A DNA stretch of 64,000 nucleotides from Saccharopolyspora oryzae (GTDB lineage Bacteria; Actinomycetota; Actinomycetes; Mycobacteriales; Pseudonocardiaceae), in the NCBI RefSeq assembly GCF_027853915.1, contig NZ_JAQGLA010000004.1, positions 142,959 to 206,958 of the forward strand, written 5' to 3'. Position numbers and translations under genes: made by a program. Each line of letters begins with the position of its first letter. Position 1 is the first letter of the stretch. Below the pieces are notes generated by a model, which ran no database searches, was not told the origin of the DNA, and worked only from the letters and a program-made list of their open reading frames with translations. Shown one piece after another: positions 41,801 through 49,318 of the stretch.

Positions 41801-42658
41801 GTGGAAATCGGAATCGGCTTGCCCGGGCACGTCCCCGGGGTGGACGGACGGACCCTGGTCGAATGGGCGCGCCGCGCTGAGGCGCGCGGTTTCAGCACGC
41901 TCAGCGTCAGCGACCGCCTGGTGTGGTCGACGCCGGAGCCGCTGACCGCGCTGGCGGCAGCGGCGGGCGCGACCGAGCGGATCAAGCTGCTCACGACGGT
42001 GCTGATCGCGCCGCTGCACAACAACCACGCGCTGTTCGCCAAGCAGACCGCCTCGATCGACCAGCTCGCCGGTGCGGGCCGGCTGCACCTGGGCCTGGCT
42101 CCCGGGCTGCGCGACGACGACTTCACCGAGAGCGGCGTCGACTTCAGCACCCGGGGAAAGCAGTTCGACGCGCTGCTCGACCGCGCTGCCGAGGTGTGGG
42201 GCGGGCAGACCGGCATCGGACCGGCCCCGGCCACGGATGGCGGCCCGAAGGTGCTGTTCGGCGGCATGTCCCCGGCCGCGATCCGGCGCGTGGTCACCAA
42301 GGGCACCGGCTGGATCGCCGGGGATGCCACGGTCGCCGACGTCGAGGGCTTCGCCCCGGGCCTCCGCGAGGCGTGGACGACGGCAGGTCGCGAAGGTGAA
42401 CCGACCATCGTCGCGTCGGTGATGTACGCGCTGGGCCCGGACGCGCGCCAGTCGGTGGAGAAGGCGATCAGCGCCTACTACGCCTTCGGCGGAAGCGAAT
42501 ACGTCGACTACGGCATCGACATCGCCCACACGACTCCGGAGAGCATCACCGCGGCGGTCGCGGACTTCGAGAAGGCCGGTGTCCACGAACTCCTCTTCAT
42601 GGGCAACGACGCCAACCCCGACCAGGTCGACCTCCTCGCCGACGCGCTCGGCCTCTGA
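41801..42658 (+). CDS. LLM-class (luciferase-like, F420/FMN) oxidoreductase
   Basis: 285 residues from GTG 41801 with GGAG 6 bp upstream. TIM-barrel LLM fold: EIGIGLPGHVPGVDGRTLVEWARRAEARGFSTLSVSDRL, GATERIKLLTTVLIAPLHNNHALFAKQTASIDQLAGAGRLHLGLAPG, KVLFGGMSPAAIRRV and HELLFMGNDANPDQVDLLADAL. Members use reduced F420 or FMN to reduce or oxygenate quinones and polyketides. It has both SARP and SoxR signals in its promoter, so a role in tailoring or detoxifying the quinone product is likely. Ends at a U-rich terminator. Confidence 0.9.
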   Translation: MEIGIGLPGHVPGVDGRTLVEWARRAEARGFSTLSVSDRLVWSTPEPLTALAAAAGATERIKLLTTVLIAPLHNNHALFAKQTASIDQLAGAGRLHLGLAPGLRDDDFTESGVDFSTRGKQFDALLDRAAEVWGGQTGIGPAPATDGGPKVLFGGMSPAAIRRVVTKGTGWIAGDATVADVEGFAPGLREAWTTAGREGEPTIVASVMYALGPDARQSVEKAISAYYAFGGSEYVDYGIDIAHTTPESITAAVADFEKAGVHELLFMGNDANPDQVDLLADALGL

Positions 42659-42722
42659 AAACCCGTCCGGCGCAGCCACAACGCGCTGGTCCAGGGGCCG
42701 ATTCCCCTGGGCGGCTGGGAAG

Positions 42723-42751
42723 ACCGCAGGATCACTCAGGTGACCTGCGGT
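42723..42751 (+). terminator. Rho-independent terminator
   Basis: ACCGCAGG pairs with CCTGCGGT around an inner TCAC-TCAG-GTGA helix, followed by TTCTTCTTC. It serves the LLM gene and faces the convergent membrane-protein gene. Confidence 0.8.
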
Positions 42752-42776
42752 TCTTCTTCTCCCCGCGTCGTGGGGT

Positions 42777-43205
42777 TCAACGGCCGGACGGCAGCCTTCG
42801 CCGCAGCATCACGATCGCCAGCACGAACAGGCCGGCTTCGACGACCAGGGACAGCACGCCCAACGGCTCCGCCCAGTTGCCCATGTCGTCGCTGTAGTCC
42901 GGCAGTCCCGTGCTTCGGGAGAGCACGTAACCCGCGAACGGTCCGGCTGCGACACCCAGCGCCAGGATCCAGCCGACCCGCTCCCAACCGGCGATCAACA
43001 GCAGCGCCGCCAGCACTCCTGCGGCCTCCAAGATGTAATACAGGATGCCCACGTACGCGGGCTCCTTCGAGCCCGGGAAACCGCCCTGGTCAAGCAGGTG
43101 GATGACAGCCACCGCGATGCAGAGCACCGCCCCGGCGGCTCGGGCCGCGACACCACTCGCCAGTGCTGGACGCGTTGTACTGCTCGCATCGTCCCCAGCC
43201 ATCAA
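42777..43205 (-). CDS. Small integral membrane protein, unknown function
   Basis: 142 residues from ATG 43205 (a second ATG is the next codon). Four hydrophobic segments: AAGAVLCIAVAVIHLL, VGILYYILEAAGVLAALLLI, GWILALGVAAGPFAGYVL and LGVLSLVVEAGLFVLAIVML, followed by RRRLPSGR. Composition and layout resemble small DoxX-like or DUF4345-type membrane proteins, but I cannot assign a family. No SARP or SoxR signal lies upstream, so it may not belong to the cluster regulon. Confidence 0.75.
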   Translation of the reverse strand: MMAGDDASSTTRPALASGVAARAAGAVLCIAVAVIHLLDQGGFPGSKEPAYVGILYYILEAAGVLAALLLIAGWERVGWILALGVAAGPFAGYVLSRSTGLPDYSDDMGNWAEPLGVLSLVVEAGLFVLAIVMLRRRLPSGR

Positions 43206-43553
43206 CCCGCCTCCAGGCTCGATGCGATCAGCTTCGCCAAACGACCGGCGGTTCGCCAGGGAACAAAGTCACCGCGGTGCACAGCGCATCGAGTGCCCGG
43301 GGCGGACGATCGCCCGCCTGCGCGCCGTGAGCTTCGCGGTCAAGCTGTCGAAAAGCTCTCGCGTTTTGAGCATCACGACACCCCCCCGAGCGCGACGTTC
43401 CTGAGACCTCCCATCCGCAAGTCGAACCCATGGGCGGTGCCAGGGATCGCGCGCCGACTTGGCACGAGCCCACGGGGCACCGTTGTTAGGCTCCGTGAAA
43501 AGAAAAGGTGCGCTCGCGACGGGTGCGTCGTCGGGTTCGGATGGGGTGGATGC
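43206..43553. other. Intergenic region, divergent promoters, no gene seen
   Basis: About 350 bp between the leftward membrane protein and the rightward methyltransferase. Only frames without ribosome sites are present. It contains a CCCCCCG run at 43381 and no TCGAG array or SoxR dyad. Confidence 0.5.
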
Positions 43554-44297
43554 GTGCTCGATTACGACCGCGAGGCTCGGAATTACGACGCAACCCGAGG
43601 CGGCGAACCCAGAGCGCAGGCCGCGGCGGACGCGCTGGAACGGCTTCTGCCGCAGGGATCTTGCACGATTCTGGACGTCGCTTGCGGCACGGGCATCATC
43701 ACCAGGAAGTTGCTGCGGCCGGAGCGGACCGTGCTGGGGGTCGACCGTTCGTCCGGGATGCTGGGCTTGGCGATGACGCGGATTCCGCGCGGCGTTGTGC
43801 GCGCCGATGCCGCGCGGTTGCCGTTCGCGTCGAACAGCGTGGACGCGGTGGTGATCGTCTGGCTGCTGCACCTGCTCCGCGACCCCGCGCCGGTGCTGGT
43901 CGAGGCATCCAGGGTGCTGCGACCCGGCGGGGTTCTGATCACCACCGTCGACAAGAACGACGCGTACTTCGTCGAAGAGAGCGATGTCGCCCGGGTCACC
44001 GCGGAACTGAGAAGCCAGTACGCGCCCCGAGTGCGCGACCACCGTGCGCGAGTGCTCGACTGGGCGGCGAAGCGCGGTTTGGGGCTCGCAGGTGAAACGG
44101 TGTTCCCCGGAGTCGGCCAAGGCCGCAGCCCGCGCGAGTGGCAGCAGGCGATCGAGACCGGCGAGATCCCGTGGTGCAAGCGCGCTGCCCCGGACCAAGT
44201 AGTGGACGTGCGTCGACGTCTCTCCGCGCTGCCGCACCAGGACGCAGCACGCCCGGATCCGCTCTACCGCCTGCTGGCGCTGGAGAAGGCCGTCTAG
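43554..44297 (+). CDS. Class I SAM-dependent methyltransferase
   Basis: 247 residues from GTG 43554. Motif I is CTILDVACGTGIITRKLL, motif post-I GVDRSSGMLGLAM, motif II region DAARLPFASNSVDAVVIVWLLHLLRDP and motif III LRPGGVLITTVDKND. It has the Methyltransf_11/UbiE-like layout. The substrate is not clear: it could O- or C-methylate the polyketide, or be unrelated. It lacks a SARP box and is isolated by a terminator, so cluster membership is uncertain. Confidence 0.85.
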   Translation: MLDYDREARNYDATRGGEPRAQAAADALERLLPQGSCTILDVACGTGIITRKLLRPERTVLGVDRSSGMLGLAMTRIPRGVVRADAARLPFASNSVDAVVIVWLLHLLRDPAPVLVEASRVLRPGGVLITTVDKNDAYFVEESDVARVTAELRSQYAPRVRDHRARVLDWAAKRGLGLAGETVFPGVGQGRSPREWQQAIETGEIPWCKRAAPDQVVDVRRRLSALPHQDAARPDPLYRLLALEKAV

Positions 44298-44313
44298 ATC
44301 GCGTGCCGCGGCA

Positions 44314-44361
44314 ACGGCTCCGCCGTGGTTGGCAACGATAGCGACCGCGGCGGAGCCGTTC
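44314..44361. terminator. Bidirectional hairpin terminator
   Basis: A perfect 13-bp stem (44314-44326 with 44349-44361) with a 22-nt loop, between the convergent methyltransferase and glycosyltransferase genes. Confidence 0.75.
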
Positions 44362-44368
44362 GGCGGGA

Positions 44369-45505
44369 CTACCTTTCGGCGACCAGCTTTTCGAGGCGTT
44401 CGGCCACTGCGAAGGGGGTGGGGAGGCCTCGCATCTCCGCGGCGACCGAGGCGGCTCGGGTGCGGTAGGTGGGATCGGCGAGGAGCTCCTCGCAGGCCCT
44501 GGCGAGGTTCTCCGGGGTGTCGTCGCCCGGCGTGATCATCGTGGCCGCGCCGTAGTCGGTCAGGCGGGTCGCGTAGTCGACCACGTAGGGCAGGTACGGG
44601 ATGAGGACCTGCGGGACTCCGTTGGCCATCCCGGTGAGCATCGTGTTCCCACCGGTGTGGTGCACCAGCAGCGAGCACGTCCGCGCCACCACGTCCAGCG
44701 GCAGCCAGCCCATCCGCACGTTGTCCGGCAACGTCCCCAGCTCCTCCGCCGCGCTCGGCGGAACCGCGATCAGCAGTTCGACGTCCAGCCCGCCGACCTT
44801 GTCCACCAGGCCGCGGAGGATGTCGATGTCGAACTCCTTGGTGACCCGGCTGCCCGCGGTCACCAGCACCCGGGGCCGCTCGCCCGCGGTGTGCATCCAC
44901 GGCTCCACCGGGGTCTGCGTGTTCGCCGGGATGTAGCGCATGAGCTGCGCGGGCGGGGCGTCGGCGCGGCGGAGGCTCGGCGGGCAGATGTCGACGAACA
45001 GGTCCGGCTCGGGCATCGACCGCAGGCCGAGGCTCTCCAGCTCGGGCGCCAGCTCGGCGGTCGCCGCGAGGTCGATCTGCCGCGGCTCGCCCATGTCGAT
45101 GGCGTGGTTGACGAACGGCACGCCCAGGTGCGCGGCGATCAGCGGCGCGGCGAACGACAGCGCGCCGCCCACCACCAGGTCGGGCTTCCAGTGCTCGGTG
45201 AACGGTTTGAGCCCGGCGAAGCTCGCCGCGGCGAAGCGCCCCATGCCGCGGCCGTTGAAGATCGTGCGGTCGTGCACGTCGGTCGGGCGCTGCACCGCAA
45301 CGCCGTTGCGGTCGGAGAACATGAAGTCGAGCATCGTCTTGTCGGTGACCGGAACCGGCGCGATGCCGCCACCGGCCACGGTGGACATGACGTTCGACGG
45401 CGCCGCCATGAAAACTTCGTGACCCAGGTTGCGGAGGGTCTGCGCCAGGGGAGTGATCGCGAAGATCACGCCGCCGCTGCCGCCCGCGACGAATAGCACC
45501 TTCAT
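44369..45505 (-). CDS. Glycosyltransferase (GT1, antibiotic type)
   Basis: 378 residues from ATG 45505. GT-B fold: MKVLFVAGGSGGVIFAITPLAQTLRNLGHEVFMAAP, LVVGGALSFAAPLIAAHLGVPFV, and the C-terminal donor site VRMGWLPLDVVARTCSLLVHHTGGNTMLTGMANGVPQVLIPYLPYVVDYATRL. This matches the HH-x-G-x-NT motif of polyketide deoxysugar transferases. It should transfer the aminodeoxysugar to the polyketide. A perfect triple SARP box lies 25-53 bp upstream, tying it to the cluster. No separate P450-like activator gene is seen. Confidence 0.93.
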   Translation of the reverse strand: MKVLFVAGGSGGVIFAITPLAQTLRNLGHEVFMAAPSNVMSTVAGGGIAPVPVTDKTMLDFMFSDRNGVAVQRPTDVHDRTIFNGRGMGRFAAASFAGLKPFTEHWKPDLVVGGALSFAAPLIAAHLGVPFVNHAIDMGEPRQIDLAATAELAPELESLGLRSMPEPDLFVDICPPSLRRADAPPAQLMRYIPANTQTPVEPWMHTAGERPRVLVTAGSRVTKEFDIDILRGLVDKVGGLDVELLIAVPPSAAEELGTLPDNVRMGWLPLDVVARTCSLLVHHTGGNTMLTGMANGVPQVLIPYLPYVVDYATRLTDYGAATMITPGDDTPENLARACEELLADPTYRTRAASVAAEMRGLPTPFAVAERLEKLVAER

Positions 45506-45529
45506 GGACTGCAGCGTCGGCCGCACCGG

Positions 45530-45558
45530 TCGAACCCGGCTCGAGGTGTTCTCGACCA
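45530..45558. promoter_or_regulatory. SARP box, three heptamers at 11-bp spacing
   Basis: TCGAACC (45530), TCGAGGT (45541), TCGACCA (45552); on the minus strand TGGTCGA, ACCTCGA and GGTTCGA units, read as TCGAGAA, TCGAGCC and TCGACCG. It lies just upstream of the leftward glycosyltransferase and 21 bp from the SoxR-type promoter of the rightward quinone oxidoreductase. Confidence 0.7.
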
Positions 45559-45578
45559 CCTGGATCCGCCCGGCGAGG

Positions 45579-45609
45579 TTGACCTCAACTTCGCTTGAGG
45601 TTGCACGAT
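45579..45609 (+). promoter_or_regulatory. SoxR-type promoter of the quinone oxidoreductase
   Basis: -35 TTGACC (45579-45584), a 19-bp spacer and -10 CACGAT (45604-45609). The dyad ACCTCAAC-TTCG-CTTGAGGT (45582-45601) has one mismatch from a perfect SoxR box. Confidence 0.85.
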
Positions 45610-45644
45610 GGGCGCATGCTGATCGATTTCGCAGGGGGACGGGT

Positions 45645-46556
45645 ATGAAGGCGATCGTGTTCGACGCACCGGGCGGTCCGGAGGCGCTGCGGTTGGCCGA
45701 ACTGCCCGACCCCCGGCCCGCCGACGGCCAGGTCCGGGTGCGGGTGAAGGCCGCCGGTGTTCAGCCCTACGACTACGCGGTCCGGCAGGGCTGGGTGCCG
45801 CGCGGGGTGGAGGTGAGCTCGCCGTCCTTGCTGGGCAACGAGTTCTCCGGTGTGGTCGACGAGGTGGGGCCCGGCGCCACCGGGTTCCCCGTCGGCACCG
45901 AGGTCGTGGGCTTCGCGGTCCTGGCCTGCTACGCCGAGTACGTCGTGGTGCCGACCGACCAGATCGTGCGGAAGCCCGAGACGATGAGCTTCCTGGAGGG
46001 CGGCGGGCTGTCCGGGTGCGGCCAGGCCGCGCACACCGCGCTGGAGGTGCTCGGCGTCCAGAAGGGCGAGACGGTGCTCGTCCACGCGGCGGCCGGCGGG
46101 GTCGGCACGATCGCGGTGCAGCTCGCCGTGGACCTGGGGGCCACGGTGATCGGCACGGCCAGCGAGGCCAACCACGACTACCTGCGCTCCCTGGGAGCCG
46201 TCCCGGTGACCTACGGCGACGGTCTGGTCGAGCGGGTCCGCGAGGTCGCCCCGCAGGGCGTGGACGCGGCCATCGACGGGGCGGGGGAGCAGGCGCTGCG
46301 CCAGTCGCTCGAGCTGGTCGACAACCGTTCCCGGATCGGGACGCTGGTCGAATTCGGCCTGGTCGAGGAGCTGGGCGTGCGACCGCTGGTCAGCCAGCGC
46401 TCGGCCGCGCGCCTGGCCGCGCTGACGGAGCTGAACGCCCGCGGCGGCTTGGCCCTGCACGTCCGCAGCACCTATCCGCTGGCCGAGGCGGCGAAGGCGC
46501 ACGTCGAGGTCGAGTCCGGCCACGGGCGGGGCAAGGTCGTGCTCTCGATCGACTAG
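45645..46556 (+). CDS. Quinone oxidoreductase-like MDR protein
   Basis: 303 residues from ATG 45645. Zinc-free MDR: MKAIVFDAPGGPEALRLAELPDPRPADGQVRVRVKAAGVQPYDYAVRQG, then LLGNEFSGVVDEVG, VLVHAAAGGVGTIAVQLAVDLGATVIGTA and VDAAIDGAGEQALRQSLELV. NADPH-dependent quinone reductases of this family are classic members of SoxR regulons in streptomycetes, and its promoter has a near-perfect SoxR box. It may reduce the quinone product for protection, or act as the second enoyl reductase of the BIQ pathway. Confidence 0.9.
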   Translation: MKAIVFDAPGGPEALRLAELPDPRPADGQVRVRVKAAGVQPYDYAVRQGWVPRGVEVSSPSLLGNEFSGVVDEVGPGATGFPVGTEVVGFAVLACYAEYVVVPTDQIVRKPETMSFLEGGGLSGCGQAAHTALEVLGVQKGETVLVHAAAGGVGTIAVQLAVDLGATVIGTASEANHDYLRSLGAVPVTYGDGLVERVREVAPQGVDAAIDGAGEQALRQSLELVDNRSRIGTLVEFGLVEELGVRPLVSQRSAARLAALTELNARGGLALHVRSTYPLAEAAKAHVEVESGHGRGKVVLSID

Positions 46557-46564
46557 GCGATCGG

Positions 46565-46596
46565 CCCGGCCGGTGGGAACCGCTGTTCCGGCCGGG
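46565..46596 (+). terminator. Hairpin between quinone oxidoreductase and FrnE-like genes
   Basis: A 9-bp GC stem (CCCGGCCGG with CCGGCCGGG) and 14-nt loop followed by TT, within the 78-bp gap. It may be a partial terminator or attenuator, since no separate promoter for the next gene is obvious. Confidence 0.5.
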
Positions 46597-46634
46597 TTCT
46601 CCGCACCGACACGACTACGGGGAAAGAGACGAGG

Positions 46635-47264
46635 ATGAAGATCGAGATCTGGTGGGACCCGGTGTGCCCCTGGTGCTACCTGGGCAAGAAGAACTTCGAG
46701 GCGGCCTACGACCGCTTCGAGCACCCCGACCGGATCAGCGTCACCTGGCGGGCCTTCCAGCTCGAACCGGACGCGAGCACCGAACCCGGTCCGACCACAG
46801 TGGACGTGATGGCCCCGTACAGCTCGCGCGAGTCGGTGCTGGCGCGGTTCGCGCAGATCGCCGCGCTCGGCGAGGAGCACGGCCTGGCCATGAACATCAC
46901 CACGGCGAGGCCGGTGAACGCCTTCGACGCGCACCGCGTTGCCCTCCTCGCGCAGGACGAGGGGCTGTTCCGGGAGTTCTCCGGCGCGGTGCTGCACGCC
47001 TACCACACCGAGAACCGCAACATCGCGGATCACGCGGTGCTCCGGGAGCTCGCCGAGTCCGCCGGGCTGGACGGGGCGAAGACCGCTGCTGTCCTGGACG
47101 GCTCGGACTACGCCGACCAGGTCGAGTCCGATCGGCTCCGCGCGCGCAGGCTCGGGGTCGGAGGCGTCCCGTCGTTCGTGATCGATGGACAGGTCCTGCC
47201 CAGCGGGCCGCAGTCGGTCGACCGGCTGCTGGCAGTGCTGGAGAGCGCTCCCGCAGCCAGCTGA
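46635..47264 (+). CDS. DsbA-family thioredoxin-fold protein, FrnE-like
   Basis: 209 residues from ATG 46635. Thioredoxin fold with active-site CPWC in IEIWWDPVCPWCYLGKKNF, the FrnE signature MNITTARPVNAFDAHRVALLAQ, and RLRARRLGVGGVPSFVIDGQVL (cis-Pro loop). FrnE was named from the frenolicin (BIQ) cluster, and homologues recur in aromatic polyketide loci. It is a cytoplasmic (no signal peptide) disulfide oxidoreductase, likely protecting proteins from quinone stress. It lies 78 bp after the SoxR-box-driven quinone oxidoreductase and may be in the same operon. Confidence 0.92.
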   Translation: MKIEIWWDPVCPWCYLGKKNFEAAYDRFEHPDRISVTWRAFQLEPDASTEPGPTTVDVMAPYSSRESVLARFAQIAALGEEHGLAMNITTARPVNAFDAHRVALLAQDEGLFREFSGAVLHAYHTENRNIADHAVLRELAESAGLDGAKTAAVLDGSDYADQVESDRLRARRLGVGGVPSFVIDGQVLPSGPQSVDRLLAVLESAPAAS

Positions 47265-47269
47265 TCGGC

Positions 47270-47311
47270 GTGCTGGCCGGGTTGGGCGAGGCCGCCCAAC
47301 CCGGCCAGCAC
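47270..47311. terminator. Bidirectional hairpin terminator
   Basis: A perfect 18-bp stem (47270-47287 with 47294-47311) with a 6-nt loop, between the convergent FrnE-like and phosphoesterase genes. It plausibly marks the right edge of the polyketide cluster. Confidence 0.9.
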
Positions 47312-47317
47312 CGGTCG

Positions 47318-48940
47318 TCAGGGCTGTCCCGGTTGCCCAGTAGCCGGGTCGAGGAACAGCCGTCGATCCGACGGGTGCTGGAAGTCCAGCATCCCGTTGA
47401 GCGTGCCGGCGCGTTCGTCGAAGGAGGCGTCGCCGAGGCGGCCGAGACCCCAGTTGTCCTCGATGAACCGGATCGTCGAGGCCTGGTCCGTGACGCCGTG
47501 ATCGACGTAGTTCTGCTTGGCGTACGGCGAGATGACCAGCAGCGGCAGCCGCGGGCCGTAACCACAACGGCCTTGGTAGCCGCCCATCACCTGCTTCGGG
47601 TCGTTGCCGCAGTGGCCCGGGGCGGTGAGGGCGTCCTGGGCGGTGTGGGACTGGTTGACCAGCGGTCCGGGCTGGTGGTCGTACCAACCGTCGGAGTCGT
47701 CGTAGGCGACCACGACGGCGGTGTCCTTCCACTCGGGCGTCTTCTGCAGCCGGTTGATCGTGTCGACGACGAAGCGCTGCTCGTCGATCGGGCTCGAGTA
47801 GGCGGCGTGCCCGTCCTGGTAACCGGGGGCCTTGAGGAAGCTCACCGCGGGCAGGTGACCGGCACCCACCGCGTCCCAGAAGTCGGACATGTCGTACTGG
47901 TGGTTGGCCTGGTCGGTCTGGCCGATCATCGCCGTGGACGACGGCGGCAGGTGGTGCGGGTTGGCCGTTTGCGGGTAGTACTGGAACGGTTCGTGGTGCG
48001 GGATGTAGTCGCCCTTCCAGCCCTTCTCGCCGGTGTGACCGAGCGCGGCACCAACGGGATGTCCGCCCAGCAACGAGCCATCGGGCTGCTTGACCGTGCA
48101 CTTCGCCGTGCCGTCGGCCCCGCGCTGCACCGGTTTGAAACCGCCCTGGAACCAGCCCCAGGTCAGGCCTTTCTCGTTGAGCGAATCCCCGATGTTGCGG
48201 CCGGAGAGCTGGACCTGCTCGCGGTCGCTGCAGTCGTCGCCGTAGGGCTGCGGGTCTCCGATGACGGTGCCGCCCGCGGTTTCGTCGCTCGGGAACGGCT
48301 TGCCGGGGGCCGGAACCTCCTTGGTGACACCGTGCGTCTGACCCGACACGAGGTTGAGCGCGCCTGGCGTGGAAGGGCCGAACGTCGAGCCGTAGGAGTT
48401 GTCGCTCATGGCGAAGTTCTGGGCGTAGTTCCACATCCCGGTGACGGTGTTGCCGTCGTAGTAGTCCATCACCTGGCGCGGATCACAACCGGGATCGTGG
48501 GCGCCGACGGTTTCGACGAACTTGTCCATCTTGTACCCGTCGAACGCGGCTTGCTCAGCGCCGTACTCGTGGTCCTGGTCGCAGGTGAGCGCCTGCGCCG
48601 GCCCGAGCCGTTGCGGGTTCGCTTCGTTCGGGTTGTGGTTGAGCAACTCCGGGGTCAGCCCGTTCACCTGCGGGGTGTTGGGCTTGGCGTGGAAGCGCTG
48701 ACCGTCGGTGTTCGCCGCGTTCGGATAGGTGCCGAAGTAGTGGTCGAAGGAGACGTTCTCCTGGTAGATCACCACGACGTGCTTGATCGGCGTCGCCGTA
48801 GCGGCGGTCGGCATCGCTGCGGATGCCGAAGCGCAGCCGGCGACGGCCACCAGGCTCGTTGCCGCCGCGCAACCCACTGCCACGCGCACGGCCTTGTTTC
48901 GTCGCAACTGTCGCTTTCCCTTCTCGAGAGTTTCCGCCAC
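47318..48940 (-). CDS. Secreted phosphoesterase (phospholipase C / acid phosphatase superfamily)
   Basis: 540 residues from ATG 48940. There is a basic N-terminus, a hydrophobic segment and a possible lipobox (SLVAVAGCAS). The catalytic region is IKHVVVIYQENVSFDHYFGTYPNA (metal and Thr/Asn site of bacterial phospholipase C), with YAQNFAMSDNSYGSTFGPSTPGALNLVSGQT, VVVAYDDSDGWYDHQPGP and PLLVISPYAKQNYVDHGVTDQASTIRFIEDNWGL. It releases phosphate or head groups outside the cell. No tie to the polyketide cluster is visible; it is separated from it by a strong terminator. Confidence 0.92.
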   Translation of the reverse strand: MAETLEKGKRQLRRNKAVRVAVGCAAATSLVAVAGCASASAAMPTAATATPIKHVVVIYQENVSFDHYFGTYPNAANTDGQRFHAKPNTPQVNGLTPELLNHNPNEANPQRLGPAQALTCDQDHEYGAEQAAFDGYKMDKFVETVGAHDPGCDPRQVMDYYDGNTVTGMWNYAQNFAMSDNSYGSTFGPSTPGALNLVSGQTHGVTKEVPAPGKPFPSDETAGGTVIGDPQPYGDDCSDREQVQLSGRNIGDSLNEKGLTWGWFQGGFKPVQRGADGTAKCTVKQPDGSLLGGHPVGAALGHTGEKGWKGDYIPHHEPFQYYPQTANPHHLPPSSTAMIGQTDQANHQYDMSDFWDAVGAGHLPAVSFLKAPGYQDGHAAYSSPIDEQRFVVDTINRLQKTPEWKDTAVVVAYDDSDGWYDHQPGPLVNQSHTAQDALTAPGHCGNDPKQVMGGYQGRCGYGPRLPLLVISPYAKQNYVDHGVTDQASTIRFIEDNWGLGRLGDASFDERAGTLNGMLDFQHPSDRRLFLDPATGQPGQP

Positions 48941-49318
48941 GGGCGGACCGGTGCGTGCGGCCGATAGGCAGCAGGCCCGGGCGATGCGTGAGCTGTACCT
49001 GCTGATGCGAGCACGTCGAGAGAAGGGGAAGCTGAACTTGGTGGGCCGAACGGGTGAACAAGGTCGGTCCCAGCTTTGCGGGATCTTCCCACCGCGGCCG
49101 AAAGAGGCTGGTATCAGGCAAAAGGCCGCGCCCCGTCGGGCGCTCCTCCGCGGGTGGCTGCTCGGCGCGTCATGCCCGCTGCTCGCCGAATTGTTCCGGC
49201 AGAATGGGAAGTTTGTGCGGCGATGACCGGAGGTCGCAGGGGTGTGACGCAGTCGTCACTCGTACGTGCCGGGTTCGACTCAGTTGGATCTTGTTGTTCG
49301 CGTGGTACCCAGCGTGCC
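48941..49318. other. Divergent promoter region, no gene seen
   Basis: About 380 bp between the leftward phosphoesterase and the rightward NRPS. Open frames continue upstream of the NRPS start but have no domain similarity or ribosome site. A single TCGAGAG at 49012 has no partner at 11 bp, so no SARP array is claimed. Confidence 0.5.

Noticed and set aside
49012..49018. Single TCGAGAG upstream of the NRPS gene as evidence for SARP control
   Set aside because: No partner heptamer at 11 or 22 bp, so chance is the simpler explanation.
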